From positions 930,001 through 994,000 of the forward strand of contig LR134136.1 in NCBI GenBank assembly GCA_900635495.1: a DNA stretch of 64,000 nt. Reading direction: 5' to 3'. Shown here in pieces: positions 28,657 through 38,328 of this stretch. The DNA comes from Atlantibacter hermannii (GTDB lineage Bacteria; Pseudomonadota; Gammaproteobacteria; Enterobacterales; Enterobacteriaceae). Position 1 is the first letter of the stretch. Every line of letters starts with the position of its first letter. Below the pieces are notes generated by a model, which saw only the letters and a list, made by a program, of their open reading frames with translations, was not told the DNA's origin and did not search any database. Both the position numbers and the translations under genes were made by a program.

Positions 28657-28679
28657 GCTTATTTCAACAGGAGGCAGTA

Positions 28680-29192
28680 ATGGCAAAAGATGTGCCTGTT
28701 ATTCGCCGCTACCATCCGCGCGATTTTCCTGATGTGGTGGAGGTATTTCTGCGTTCGGTAGGGGAAGTGGCGTCCAGTGATTACAACGAGGCGCAAACCC
28801 GCGCCTGGGCGCAGATAGACGAGCAATGCTGGATGGTTCGCCTGTCACATGCCTGGACCTTCGTCGCCTGTTATCAAAACGAGCTCGCCGGGTTTATTAC
28901 CCTGGAACACGATGGTCACATCGATTTATTGTTTGTGCATCCCGCTTACCAGCGCCAGAAAACGGCCACAGCGCTGCTGGATCGTCTTGAAAGTCAGGCG
29001 CGCGCCCAAAATATTTCCACGCTGTATACCGAAGCCAGCATCACCGCCCGGCCTTTCTTTGAACGGCACGGGTTTACCGTCATGGCGAAACAGACCGTCG
29101 CGTTGCGCGGCGAGCATTTTGTGAATTACCGGATGCAGAAATGGCTGGACGACGCCCTGACTTTGTTGGAATACCGTGAACTGAGCGAATAA
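28680..29192 (+). CDS. yafP: GNAT N-acetyltransferase YafP
   Basis: A 170-residue GNAT-fold acetyltransferase. The acetyl-CoA motif A region is LFVHPAYQRQKTATALLD near residues 82-99. It lies 23 nt behind dinB with AGGAGG upstream of its ATG, so it is part of the SOS transcript. E. coli has yafN-yafO (toxin-antitoxin) between the two; they are absent here. The acceptor substrate is unknown. Confidence 0.92.
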   Translation: MAKDVPVIRRYHPRDFPDVVEVFLRSVGEVASSDYNEAQTRAWAQIDEQCWMVRLSHAWTFVACYQNELAGFITLEHDGHIDLLFVHPAYQRQKTATALLDRLESQARAQNISTLYTEASITARPFFERHGFTVMAKQTVALRGEHFVNYRMQKWLDDALTLLEYRELSE

Positions 29193-29194
29193 AA

Positions 29195-29217
29195 AAGGGC
29201 AACTTTACGTTGCCCTT
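29195..29217. terminator. bidirectional terminator yafP/pepD
   Basis: AAGGGCAAC / GTTGCCCTT stem with a TTTAC loop, flanked by an A6 run on one side, between convergent genes. Confidence 0.8.
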
Positions 29218-29227
29218 AGTTTGATGC

Positions 29228-30685
29228 TTATTTTGCCGGAATGGCTTTCAGCAGTTCCGTGAGAAGCGTCCAGTAATGGCCGACGCTTTCAATATGAACC
29301 TGCTCATCCGGGGAGTGCGGCCCGGTGATGGTCGGCCCAATGGATACCATATCCATGTCCGGATACGGTTTTTTGAACAGACCACATTCCAGACCCGCGT
29401 GGATCACCTGGATATTCGGGGTTTTGTTAAACAGCTTCTGGTACGTTTCGCGAACCAGCGCCATCACCGGCGAGCTGGCGTCCGGCTGCCAGCCAGGATA
29501 GCTGCCTTTGGCTTCGGTTTGCGCGCCCACCAGGCTGCCCAGCGATTCCAGCATCCCCACCACATAATCTTTACCGCTGTCGATAAGCGAACGGATCAGG
29601 CAGATAATCTGCGCGCTGTCCTGCGCCATGGTGACCACGCCAACGTTCAGTGACGTTTCCACCACGCCTTTCGCCACGTCGGAGTTACGAATAACGCCGT
29701 TCGGGGTCGCGTTCAGCAGGCTGACAAACGCATCACGGCTTTTCGCAGTCAGCGCAGCTTTATCTGTGGTTACGCTATCCAGCAGTACGACCAGGTTTTT
29801 TTCAACCATGGACAGTTCGTTTTTCAGGATGTCCTGATAGTGGCTGGCCAGCGATTTCAGCTCATCCGCTTTATCTGCCGGAACGGCAACGGTGGCGAAG
29901 GCTTCGCGCGGAATGGCGTTACGCAGGGTGCCGCCGTTGAAATCGACCAGGCGCAGATCCAGCGCGCTGGCGTGTCCGGCCAGGAAGCGCGCCAGCAATT
30001 TGTTGGCATTGCCCAGGCCCAGATGGATATCGCCGCCGGAGTGGCCGCCTTTCAGGCCTTTCAGGGTCAGCTTGAAGGTGTCGAAACCGGCAGGAATCGC
30101 TTCGCGATCCAGTTTAAGGGTGGTGATGAAGTCAATCCCACCCGCGCAGCCCATATAGATTTCACCTTCTTCTTCTGAGTCGGTGTTAATCAGAATATCG
30201 GCTTTTAACCAGCCTGGCTGGAGGCCAAACGCGCCGTCCATTCCCGCTTCTTCCGTCATGGTCAGCAGCACTTCCAGCGGGCCGTGAGCCACGGAGTCAT
30301 CTGCCAGCACCGCCAGTGCGGATGCCATACCAATACCGTTATCCGCGCCCAGCGTGGTGCCACGCGCTTTCACCCATTCGCCGTCAATCCACGGCTGAAT
30401 CGGGTCTTTGGTAAAGTCGTGTTCGGTATCGTTGTTTTTCTGCGGCACCATATCCAGGTGCGCCTGCAGAACCACCGCTTTGCGATTTTCCATACCCGCG
30501 GTAGCTGGTTTACGGATCAGAATATTGCCGACGCTGTCGCGCTCTGCGTGCAGTCCTTTCTCACTGGCCCAGCTTAAAATGTGTTCGGCGAGTTGTTCTT
30601 CGTGATAAGACGGGTGCGGAATGGAGCAGATTTTGGCGAAAATATCCCACAGCGGTTGCGGGGACAGTTGAGACAGTTCAGACAC
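29228..30685 (-). CDS. pepD: aminoacyl-histidine dipeptidase (peptidase D)
   Basis: A 485-residue M20-family metallopeptidase with broad dipeptide specificity, including carnosine. Metal-site motifs: QAHLDMVPQ, TTLGADNGIGMASALAV, MTEEAGMDGAFGL and NTDSEEEGE. The dimerisation-domain motif GLKGGHSGGDIH is present. Length equals E. coli PepD. Divergent from gpt across 257 nt. Confidence 0.97.
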   Translation of the reverse strand: MSELSQLSPQPLWDIFAKICSIPHPSYHEEQLAEHILSWASEKGLHAERDSVGNILIRKPATAGMENRKAVVLQAHLDMVPQKNNDTEHDFTKDPIQPWIDGEWVKARGTTLGADNGIGMASALAVLADDSVAHGPLEVLLTMTEEAGMDGAFGLQPGWLKADILINTDSEEEGEIYMGCAGGIDFITTLKLDREAIPAGFDTFKLTLKGLKGGHSGGDIHLGLGNANKLLARFLAGHASALDLRLVDFNGGTLRNAIPREAFATVAVPADKADELKSLASHYQDILKNELSMVEKNLVVLLDSVTTDKAALTAKSRDAFVSLLNATPNGVIRNSDVAKGVVETSLNVGVVTMAQDSAQIICLIRSLIDSGKDYVVGMLESLGSLVGAQTEAKGSYPGWQPDASSPVMALVRETYQKLFNKTPNIQVIHAGLECGLFKKPYPDMDMVSIGPTITGPHSPDEQVHIESVGHYWTLLTELLKAIPAK

Positions 30686-30942
30686 GTTAAGTCTCCTTGA
30701 CGTTGACCCGGCAAAAGGTGCTGCCGGTCACAGGTTTACCTGATTACGATGTACCACAAGCATGGCTTGCGTGATGCCGTGAGCATACCACTTTCTCAAA
30801 GGACATGTAGACCGCCTCACGTAAAAACCGCGGCGGATGCCGCACAGCACTGGTTTTTAGCGCGTCAGATCTCTATAATCTCGCGCAACCTATTTTCCCC
30901 TGAATACTTTTAAGCCGTTAAAAACAGGCCGGGACACTTCAC

Positions 30943-31401
30943 ATGAGCGAAAAATACATCGTCACCTGGGACATGTTGCAGATTCACGCCCGCAAACTGG
31001 CAAGCCGTTTAATGCCTGCCGAACAATGGAAAGGCATTATTGCCGTAAGCCGTGGCGGTTTGGTTCCTGGCGGGCTGCTGGCTCGTGAACTGGGCATTCG
31101 CTATGTTGATACCGTTTGCATCTCCAGCTATGACCACGATAACCAGCGCGAGCTGAAAGTGCTCAAGCGCGCAGAAGGGGATGGCGAAGGATTTATCGTG
31201 ATCGACGATTTAGTGGATACCGGCGGTACAGCTGTGGCAATCCGTGAAATGTATCCGAAAGCTCACTTTGTGACCATTTTCGCGAAACCGGCCGGTAAGC
31301 CGCTGGTGGACGATTATGTTGTCGATATCCCGCAGGATACCTGGATTGAACAGCCGTGGGATATGGGCGTGGTATTCGTCCCGCCATTGTCTGGCCGTTA
31401 A
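30943..31401 (+). CDS. gpt: xanthine-guanine phosphoribosyltransferase
   Basis: 152 residues, E. coli length. Salvages guanine and xanthine to GMP and XMP. PRPP-binding motif VIDDLVDTGGTAV lies near residues 86-98; the N-terminal SRGGLVPGGLLAREL segment is conserved. Peripherally membrane-associated in E. coli. Followed by a terminator at 31431-31458. Confidence 0.97.
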   Translation: MSEKYIVTWDMLQIHARKLASRLMPAEQWKGIIAVSRGGLVPGGLLARELGIRYVDTVCISSYDHDNQRELKVLKRAEGDGEGFIVIDDLVDTGGTAVAIREMYPKAHFVTIFAKPAGKPLVDDYVVDIPQDTWIEQPWDMGVVFVPPLSGR

Positions 31402-31430
31402 TCCCGCGTCACGCTTTACCCGTTTATCTC

Positions 31431-31458
31431 AACGCCCGCTTGTCGGGCGTTTTGTTTT
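31431..31458 (+). terminator. gpt terminator
   Basis: AACGCCCG / CGGGCGTT stem with a 5-nt loop and a TTGTTTT tail. Confidence 0.82.
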
Positions 31459-31513
31459 AATGAGCCTGCACGCGCTACAATAGGGCCAATGCGCATTATG
31501 GAGGCTGAATGTC

Positions 31514-32758
31514 ATGGTAAAGGCAAACCTGAGTGAAACTCTGTTTAAACCCCGTTTTAAGCATCCGGAAACGTCAACGTTAGTCCGGCGTGTGCATCAC
31601 ACGGGCCATCCTGCCATTCAATCGACTCTTGATGGTAAAAATATTCCGCACTGGTACCGGATGATCAATCGCCTGATGTGGGTGTGGCGCGGCATCGATC
31701 CACGCGAAATCCTTGAGGTGCAGGCGCGTATTGTAATGAGCGACGCCGAGCGCACCGATCCCGCCCTGTACGACACGGTAAAAGGCTATCGCGGCGGTAA
31801 CTGGATCTACGAATGGTCAAAACAGGCCATGCTCTGGCAGCAGAAGGCAGGTCAGGAAGAAGATGAAGCGACTGCCGGACGTCACTGGTTGAAAGCCTCC
31901 AATCTTTACAGCATTGCCGCTTATCCACATATCAAAGGCGATGAACTGGCCGAACAGGCTCAGGCATTAGCAAATCGCGCCTATGAAGAGGCGGCGCAGC
32001 GTTTGCCGTACCACATCCGTGAGCTGGAATTTTCAGTGCCCGGCGGCAGCGCCGTCAGTGGTTTTTTACACCAGCCAAAAGGCGACGGGCCGTTTCCCAC
32101 CGTTTTAATGTGCGGCGGTCTGGATGCGCTGCAAAGCGACTATTTCAATCTGTTCGAGCGATATTTTGCCCCGCTCGGCATCGCGATGCTGACGCTGGAT
32201 ATGCCGTCAGTCGGTTTCTCTTCCAAATGGAAACTGACTCAGGATTCCAGCCTGATTCACCAGCATGTATTGAAATCCTTACCGAACCTTCCCTGGATTG
32301 ACCACACGCGGGTCGCGCTTTTCGGCTTCCGCTTTGGGGCGAATGTGGCGGTGCGTTTAGCCTATCTGGAGTCGCCGCGTCTGCGCGCCGTGGCCTGTCT
32401 TGGTCCGATCGTTCACCAGTTGCTTACCGACACCGCCCTCCAGGATAAAGTGCCGGAAATGTATATGGACGTGTTCGCCAGCCGTCTCGGCATGTTTGAT
32501 GCGGCAGACAGCGCATTCCGAACCGAGCTTAACCGTTACTCGCTGAAAACCCAGGGCTTGTTGGGGCGTCGCTGCCCAACGCCGATGTTGTCGGGTTTCT
32601 GGAAAAACGATCCCTTTAGCCCGCCTGAAGAGTCGCGTTTCATCACGTCGTCATCCGCAGATAGCAAACTGCTTGAGATACCGTTCAATCCGGTTTACCG
32701 CAATTTCGATAAAGCGTTAACAGAAATTGCCGGATGGATTAACAATCGATTCGGTTAA
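31514..32758 (+). CDS. frsA: esterase/fermentation-respiration switch protein FrsA
   Basis: A 414-residue alpha/beta-hydrolase-fold protein (DUF1100), E. coli length. The conserved core includes VLMCGGLDALQSDYF and FGFRFGANVAVRLAYLES, where the nucleophile-elbow position is GFRFG rather than GxSxG. In Vibrio and E. coli it interacts with the phosphotransferase protein IIA-Glc. It is followed by the crl remnant. Confidence 0.95.
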   Translation: MVKANLSETLFKPRFKHPETSTLVRRVHHTGHPAIQSTLDGKNIPHWYRMINRLMWVWRGIDPREILEVQARIVMSDAERTDPALYDTVKGYRGGNWIYEWSKQAMLWQQKAGQEEDEATAGRHWLKASNLYSIAAYPHIKGDELAEQAQALANRAYEEAAQRLPYHIRELEFSVPGGSAVSGFLHQPKGDGPFPTVLMCGGLDALQSDYFNLFERYFAPLGIAMLTLDMPSVGFSSKWKLTQDSSLIHQHVLKSLPNLPWIDHTRVALFGFRFGANVAVRLAYLESPRLRAVACLGPIVHQLLTDTALQDKVPEMYMDVFASRLGMFDAADSAFRTELNRYSLKTQGLLGRRCPTPMLSGFWKNDPFSPPEESRFITSSSADSKLLEIPFNPVYRNFDKALTEIAGWINNRFG

Positions 32759-32815
32759 TAGATTGCTAAATTCCATTGATTTGGTAAAACAGTTACTTCA
32801 CCAAAGGAGATCGTA

Positions 32816-32863
32816 ATGACGTTACCAAGTGGACACCCGGTGAATCTGAAACTGACAGCCTGA
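32816..32863 (+). pseudogene. crl: crl remnant, internally deleted to 15 codons
   Basis: AAAGGAGAT precedes an ATG opening the product MTLPSGHPVNLKLTA, then TGA. The first eight residues equal the start of Crl and the last four (KLTA) equal its end, but the roughly 118 codons between are gone, in frame. Crl is normally a 133-residue factor that helps sigma-S bind core RNA polymerase. The locus is in its usual place between frsA and phoE with a terminator after it. The protein function must be lost. Whether the deletion is natural or a laboratory allele cannot be told. Confidence 0.88.
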
Positions 32864-32903
32864 TCAAACGCGCGGTGGGTGCCTGATGGACCAGGCCCCA
32901 ATG

Positions 32904-32931
32904 CAAAACCCCCGCTTGCGCGGGGGGTTTG
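32904..32931. terminator. terminator between crl and phoE
   Basis: AAAACCCCCGC / GCGGGGGGTTT stem around TTGC. Usable from either direction; ends the crl and phoE transcripts. Confidence 0.8.
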
Positions 32932-32960
32932 GTAGCCATACGGGGTAAAGCAACTGCACG

Positions 32961-34016
32961 TTAGAACTGGTAAGTCATACCAACCGCAACGATGTCGTCG
33001 CTGTTGATGCCGAGCGCATTGTCGTCATCAAGCTGGTTGATTTTGTAGTCCACGAACGCGGACATATTTTTGTTGAAGTAGTAAACCGCGCCTACGTCCA
33101 CGTATTTCACTAAGTCAACGCTGCCAATCCCTTCAACATTCTTACCTTCAGACTGCACGTAGCCCAGAGACGGACGCAGACCGAAATCAAACTGATACTG
33201 CACAACCGCTTCGAAGTTCTGCGCTTTGTTAGCAAAGCCGCCGCTAATCGGGGTCATGTTGCGGGTTTCTGAATACATTGCCGCCAGGTAAATGTTGTTA
33301 GCGTCGTATTTCGCGCCGGTCGCCCAGGCTTCCGCTTTTTCACCCTGGCCACGAACCTGCAGCTGTTGCAGGTTGGTGCGATCGGAGTTGGTGTATGCAC
33401 CGCCGATGCTGAATGCGCTACCGCCGAAGTCATACGTTACCGCAGTACCGAAACCGTCGCCGTTTTCTTTGCTGGCGGCACGGCCTTCGTTCTTGGCCTG
33501 GTATTGCAGTGTGGTGTTCAGACCGTCGATAGCGCCGAAGAAATCGGTGTTACGGTAAGTTGCCAGGCTGCTGGAGCGTTTGGTCATGAAGTTATCGGTC
33601 TGACCCGATGAGTCGCCGCCAAATTCCGGGAACATATCAGTCCAGGCTTCAACGTCATACAGCGCGCCCAGGTTACGACCGTAGTCGATAGAACCGAAGT
33701 CTTTGAATTTAATACCGGCAAAAGCCAGGCGGGTTTTCTGTGCGTTAGCTGCACCTTCTTCTTTGTTACCGGCAAATTCTGCTTCCCAGCGGCCAAAGCC
33801 AGTGATGGTGTCGGTGATTTGCGTTTCACCTTTGAAACCAAAACGTGCATAAGTCATATCGCCATCTTTCGCAGCGTTATCACTCATGTAATGCATTGCT
33901 TTAACGCGGCCGTACACATCAAGTTTGTTGCTGTTTTTATTATAAACTTCAGCTGCCTGTGCTGCAGACGCTGCTACAACACCCATCACCACTAATGCCA
34001 ACGTGCTTTTTTTCAT
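32961..34016 (-). CDS. phoE: phosphoporin PhoE
   Basis: A 351-residue trimeric 16-strand outer-membrane porin. Signal peptide of 21 residues ends ASAAQA, the mature protein starts AEVYNKNSNKLDVYGRVKAM, and the last residue is the porin-type terminal Phe (VGMTYQF). The start at 34016 restores the exact E. coli length; the longer ORF is 5' extension into the promoter. In E. coli it is induced by phosphate limitation through PhoB. I could not confirm a well-spaced pho box by eye. Confidence 0.93.
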   Translation of the reverse strand: MKKSTLALVVMGVVAASAAQAAEVYNKNSNKLDVYGRVKAMHYMSDNAAKDGDMTYARFGFKGETQITDTITGFGRWEAEFAGNKEEGAANAQKTRLAFAGIKFKDFGSIDYGRNLGALYDVEAWTDMFPEFGGDSSGQTDNFMTKRSSSLATYRNTDFFGAIDGLNTTLQYQAKNEGRAASKENGDGFGTAVTYDFGGSAFSIGGAYTNSDRTNLQQLQVRGQGEKAEAWATGAKYDANNIYLAAMYSETRNMTPISGGFANKAQNFEAVVQYQFDFGLRPSLGYVQSEGKNVEGIGSVDLVKYVDVGAVYYFNKNMSAFVDYKINQLDDDNALGINSDDIVAVGMTYQF

Positions 34017-34308
34017 TTTCGATCCCAATTTTGAATACGCGCTAAGTTTCGGACATCTGCCCATTGAAAAGCGGGATGAATCATAACGGGGCTGTATTAA
34101 AGATCTGTGACATAGTAAGAAAAAATATAAAAAAGAATGAAACGGTGTTTCTAAAATTGTAATTGGCAAAATAACTGGTATCATCTTTCCCCTTTCCCCG
34201 CGTAAAGCATGGGGTTTTAAAACCCTGTAGTTGGCAAGTCGCCTCACTCCTGTTACAACGTCTTTCTGATTGTTCTTTTTCTAATTTTTGTTGAAACGGC
34301 AGAGAATC

Positions 34309-35412
34309 ATGAGTGATAGCCAGACCCTGGTCGTAAAACTGGGGACCAGCGTCTTAACGGGCGGATCGCGCCGCCTGAATCGCGCCCACATTGTGGAATT
34401 AGTGCGCCAGTGCGCTCAGCAACACGCCGCAGGCCATCGCATTGTTATCGTGACGTCCGGTGCGATTGCTGCCGGGCGTGAACACCTCGGTTATCCGGAA
34501 CTTCCCGCAACCATCGCCTCAAAACAGCTTCTCGCCGCAGTTGGACAAAGCCGCTTAATCCAGCTTTGGGAGCAGCTTTTCTCCATTTACGGCATTCACG
34601 TCGGCCAGATGCTGCTGACCCGCGCCGATATGGAAGATCGCGAGCGCTTTCTGAATGCCCGCGACACGTTACGTGCGCTGCTGGATAACCATATCGTTCC
34701 GGTGATTAATGAAAACGACGCGGTCGCAACGGCGGAAATTAAAGTCGGCGATAATGATAACCTCTCCGCGCTGGCCGCTATCCTGGCGGGTGCCGATAAG
34801 CTGCTGTTACTGACCGATCAGCAAGGTTTATTCACCGCCGATCCGCGTAGTAATCCGCAGGCGGAGCTGATTGCGGATGTCCACGGGATTGACGACGCAT
34901 TACGCGCCATTGCCGGTGATAGCGTGTCCGGTCTCGGCACCGGCGGCATGGGCACAAAATTGCAGGCGGCAGATGTCGCGGCCCGCGCCGGAATCGAAAC
35001 CGTGATTGCCGCAGGCAGCAAGCCTGGCGTCATCAGCGATGTGATTGAGGGGCTGCCGGTCGGCACCCGTTTCCATCCACAGCAATCACCGCTGGAAAAT
35101 CGTAAGCGCTGGATTTTTGGTGCCCCGCCAGCCGGTGAAATCAGCGTCGACGAAGGCGCGCAAAACGCGATTCTGGCGCGTGGCAGTTCACTGTTGCCGA
35201 AAGGGATCAAAACCGTCACCGGCAACTTCTCCCGTGGCGAAGTGATCCGCATCCGCAACCAGGAAGGCCGCGATATCGCACACGGCGTCAGCCGTTATAA
35301 CAGCGACGCTTTGCGGCGCATCGCCGGGCATCACTCCCAACAAATCGATGCCATTCTTGGTTATGAATATGGCCCGGTCGCGGTACACCGTGACGATCTG
35401 ATCCTCATTTAA
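34309..35412 (+). CDS. proB: glutamate 5-kinase
   Basis: 367 residues, E. coli length. Phosphorylates glutamate in the first step of proline synthesis. Amino-acid-kinase domain with VVKLGTSVLTGG, VTSGAIAAGREHLGY and NENDAV; C-terminal PUA domain from about residue 275. Start at 34309 (MSDSQTLVVK). proA begins 10 nt later with AAGGAG. Confidence 0.97.
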   Translation: MSDSQTLVVKLGTSVLTGGSRRLNRAHIVELVRQCAQQHAAGHRIVIVTSGAIAAGREHLGYPELPATIASKQLLAAVGQSRLIQLWEQLFSIYGIHVGQMLLTRADMEDRERFLNARDTLRALLDNHIVPVINENDAVATAEIKVGDNDNLSALAAILAGADKLLLLTDQQGLFTADPRSNPQAELIADVHGIDDALRAIAGDSVSGLGTGGMGTKLQAADVAARAGIETVIAAGSKPGVISDVIEGLPVGTRFHPQQSPLENRKRWIFGAPPAGEISVDEGAQNAILARGSSLLPKGIKTVTGNFSRGEVIRIRNQEGRDIAHGVSRYNSDALRRIAGHHSQQIDAILGYEYGPVAVHRDDLILI

Positions 35413-35422
35413 GGAGCCTGCA

Positions 35423-36677
35423 ATGCTTGAACAAATGGGTAAAGCGGCGAAAGCGGCTTCTTACCAACTGGCGCTGTTGTCGAGCCGTGAAAAAAATCGC
35501 GTGCTGGAGAAAATTGCGGATTATCTCGAAGCCCAGTCCGACGCGATCCTGAGCGCCAATCAGCAGGATTTGGCCGAGGCGAAAGCCAACGGCCTGAGCG
35601 ACGCGATGCAGGATCGTCTGGCATTAACGCCACAGCGCCTGCACGCCATCGCCAACGATGTGCGGCAGGTATGCAATCTGGCTGATCCGGTAGGGCAGGT
35701 GATTGACGGCGGCGTGCTCGATAGCGGTCTGCGGCTGGAACGTCGCCGCGTACCGCTCGGCGTGATTGGCGTGATTTATGAAGCGCGTCCGAACGTGACG
35801 GTAGATGTCGCCTCGCTGTGCCTGAAAACCGGCAACGCGGCGATTCTGCGCGGCGGTAAAGAAACCTGGCGCACGAACGCCGCCACGGTGAAGGTGATCC
35901 AGCAGGCGCTGGAAGAGTGCGGGCTTCCGGCTGGTGCCGTTCAGGCCATTGAAAGCCCGGACCGTGCGCTGGTTTCCGAAATGCTGCGCATGGATAAATA
36001 CATCGACATGCTAATCCCTCGCGGCGGCGCGGGGCTGCATAAGCTGTGCCGTGAACAATCGACCATCCCGGTGATCACCGGCGGGATTGGCGTCTGCCAT
36101 ATTTTTGTCGATGAAAGTGCGGAAATTGATGCGGCGCTGAACGTTATCGTCAACGCCAAAACCCAGCGCCCCAGCACCTGCAATACCGTGGAAACGCTGC
36201 TGGTGCATGAAGGGATCGCGGCGCGTTTTCTGCCTGTGCTGAGTGAAAGAATGGCCGCCAGCGGCGTAACGCTGCATGCAGACAGCCGTGCCTTTGAGCA
36301 GCTGAAAAACGGGCCCGGCGCAGCTGGTGGCGGTGAAGCCGGAAGAGTATGACGATGAGTTCCTGTCTTTGGATATTAACGTCAAGCTGGTGGCGGACAT
36401 CGACGATGCGATCGCGCATATCCGCGAGCATGGCACTCAGCACTCCGACGCCATTCTGACGCGAACCCTGCGCAACGCCGATCGTTTCGTGAATGAAGTG
36501 GATTCGTCCGCGGTTTACGTTAACGCGTCAACGCGTTTCACCGACGGCGGCCAGTTTGGCCTGGGCGCGGAGGTGGCGGTGAGCACGCAAAAACTGCATG
36601 CGCGCGGGCCGATGGGCCTTGAAGCGCTTACCACCTATAAGTGGATAGGCTACGGCGACGACACCATTCGCGCCTGA
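35423..36677 (+). CDS. proA: gamma-glutamyl phosphate reductase (one-base frameshift)
   Basis: Restored length is 417 residues, the E. coli value. NADPH-dependent reduction of glutamyl-phosphate to glutamate-5-semialdehyde. Aldehyde-dehydrogenase fold with the catalytic-Cys segment TQRPSTCNTVETLL. The frame changes at 36314-36316, where one extra C (GGGCCCGG for GGGCCGG) separates EQLKNGPAQLVAVKPEEYDD into two ORFs. As written the gene would make the cell a proline auxotroph; a sequencing insertion is more likely. Confidence 0.92.
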
Positions 36678-36681
36678 TGAT

Positions 36682-36711
36682 AAAAGGTGATGCCAGCGCA
36701 TCACCTTTTTT
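36682..36711 (+). terminator. proBA terminator
   Basis: AAAAGGTGATG / CATCACCTTTTTT stem with a 6-nt loop immediately after proA. Confidence 0.86.
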
Positions 36712-36945
36712 ATATTCCACTCTTTATCCGATATTTCCGCCAGAGATAGGCCTGCTTCGCCAGCCCGGAGCCGCGCCGCGCTGAGGGGGGATTCATGGAC
36801 GGCCAATAGTAACGGGTAGAGCAGGGCGGAATAACCGTGCAATTGGCTTAAAACTCACCACTTAAACCATAAGGGCATTGACGCCCCCGCTACTTTTCCT
36901 TACCCTTTTACACCGTGTTCGCAATCGCGGTCACATCCCCTCAGG

Positions 36946-37021
36946 GCCGATATAGCTCAGTTGGTAGAGCAGCGCATTCGTAATGCGAAGGTCGGAGGTT
37001 CGACTCCTCTTATCGGCACCA
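36946..37021 (+). tRNA. thrW: tRNA-Thr (CGT), island attachment gene
   Basis: A complete 76-nt tRNA-Thr with anticodon CGT and encoded CCA, behind proBA as thrW is in E. coli (where the CP4-6 prophage sits). Its 3' half is repeated at 60843-60892, marking it as the integration site of the island that follows. T-stem pair 36995/37009 is G-C here and T-A in the distal copy. Confidence 0.97.
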
Positions 37022-37022
37022 T
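36973..37022 (+). repeat. attL: 50-bp direct repeat in thrW 3' end
   Basis: This segment of thrW recurs at 60843-60892 with 48 of 50 identities. It is the proximal attachment-site copy of the genomic island. Confidence 0.9.
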
Positions 37023-37277
37023 CAAAATCAAGTGGTTACGATAGAAATAACTCATCTTTGCATCACTGACCTTTACCATGTAACTGCATGTGTAAGTAAT
37101 TTACTTCAATATAAATCAACAACAGATACTTGGAATATCGAGTTGGCGCGTTCTTGTCGATCTTCCGCGTTGATGAGAAGATGTTTACTAGTGCTCAGAA
37201 CGTTTTTTTGTGATAGATGTGCGGCTTAGCAAGCCTGTAACATGTGGCTTCTTTAGTTTTTATAGGGAGTAAATATC

Positions 37278-38279
37278 ATGGGGATTGAGGATGATGCGAT
37301 TTCTCGCCGTTTAGAAGCTCAAAAAGAAGGGCGCAACGTTGTTCCTGATAGCTATCAAGGTGTAACTAAACAACGAGTAACTGGTGTTTTGGCAATAATA
37401 GATAGACATACAGATAACATGGTTGATGTTGTGTACTCTCTCTTATGCGATGAGCCTAGCTGGTACAAGAAAGCGGCTCGTAATGGTTACAGGTTCTGTG
37501 ATGGTGCTTCTGTGGCGCATATAGGTACTCATGTTGGTATTCTTCAGCGCGGCGGTAATCTTAAACTAGATCGTGAAGGACGTGACTACTGGCTGAAACC
37601 ACTTTGGGAAATTGGTGCAATTGAAAAAGTGTACCTTGATTCCGCTGATGGAGAGTTTAAACCAGGCCATCCAATAGCAAAATCCTCAAATTCAGCTTAT
37701 CGCCTTTCAACTGACTTTATGGTTATTCTTCAGGCCCCTGAGGATCAGTGGCAGGAGCTTGCATTAGGTTGGGCACAAGTTGACACGCAACGTGAGCGGC
37801 TTGCGTTACAAGCGGCCCAAGCTCAGGCAACAGCTAATTCTATTGTAAGCGCTCATTCCCAATTGATTCGTGCAAGCCATGAGGTATACGCCACCCGTTT
37901 TCTGCCAGGCTATCAAGTTATCTATGTTGATGATGGCGACGGTGACCGCGTTACACCAGAACAGCAAAGTGTGCTAGCAGATGCAGGTATTACAATTACT
38001 ATTCACGACTCTATGCCCGATGTGTTGTTATGGAATCGTCAAAACAATAGCCTTTGGGTTATAGAAGCTGTTACAAGTGACGGCGAAGTAGATATCCATA
38101 AAATGCGGAGCTTGCAGGCATTTGCTATAAGAAATGGAAAAGAGAGTATTGGTTTTACTACGGCTTACCCTACATGGAAAAAAGCTGCGGAACGTCAATC
38201 AGCCTTGAAAAATCTTGCCGGTAACTCATACATGTGGATATTAGAAGATCCGTCCAGAAATATCCAAATTCATCAATAA
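37278..38279 (+). CDS. PstI/BsuBI-family type II restriction endonuclease
   Basis: 333 residues. The C-terminal third matches the BsuBI/PstI nuclease domain: MPDVLLWNRQNNSLWVIEAV supplies the metal-binding Asp and Glu (about residues 248 and 262), with a following Lys/Arg-rich helix and GFTTAYPTWK. PstI cuts CTGCA^G; the site here is inferred from family only. The N-terminal two thirds would carry the recognition domain. It is convergent with a PstI-type methyltransferase, separated by a 10-bp hairpin. Both genes are AT-rich relative to the core. Confidence 0.85.
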   Translation: MGIEDDAISRRLEAQKEGRNVVPDSYQGVTKQRVTGVLAIIDRHTDNMVDVVYSLLCDEPSWYKKAARNGYRFCDGASVAHIGTHVGILQRGGNLKLDREGRDYWLKPLWEIGAIEKVYLDSADGEFKPGHPIAKSSNSAYRLSTDFMVILQAPEDQWQELALGWAQVDTQRERLALQAAQAQATANSIVSAHSQLIRASHEVYATRFLPGYQVIYVDDGDGDRVTPEQQSVLADAGITITIHDSMPDVLLWNRQNNSLWVIEAVTSDGEVDIHKMRSLQAFAIRNGKESIGFTTAYPTWKKAAERQSALKNLAGNSYMWILEDPSRNIQIHQ

Positions 38280-38287
38280 ACAGGCTA

Positions 38288-38319
38288 AAGAAAGTCGAGT
38301 GATAATACCCGACTTTCTT
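38288..38319. terminator. bidirectional hairpin between R and M genes
   Basis: AAGAAAGTCG / CGACTTTCTT stem with a 12-nt loop lies between the tail-to-tail restriction and methyltransferase genes. Confidence 0.7.
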
Positions 38320-38328
38320 CGTGATTAT

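Noticed and set aside
34017..34308. PhoB box in the phoE promoter
   Set aside because: Two CTGT motifs occur near 34090-34110, but their spacing is 13 rather than 11 and they lie on the opposite strand to phoE; too weak to call.
37032..37229. 65-codon ORF between thrW and the endonuclease
   Set aside because: No start signal, no family, and it spans what should be the endonuclease promoter region.
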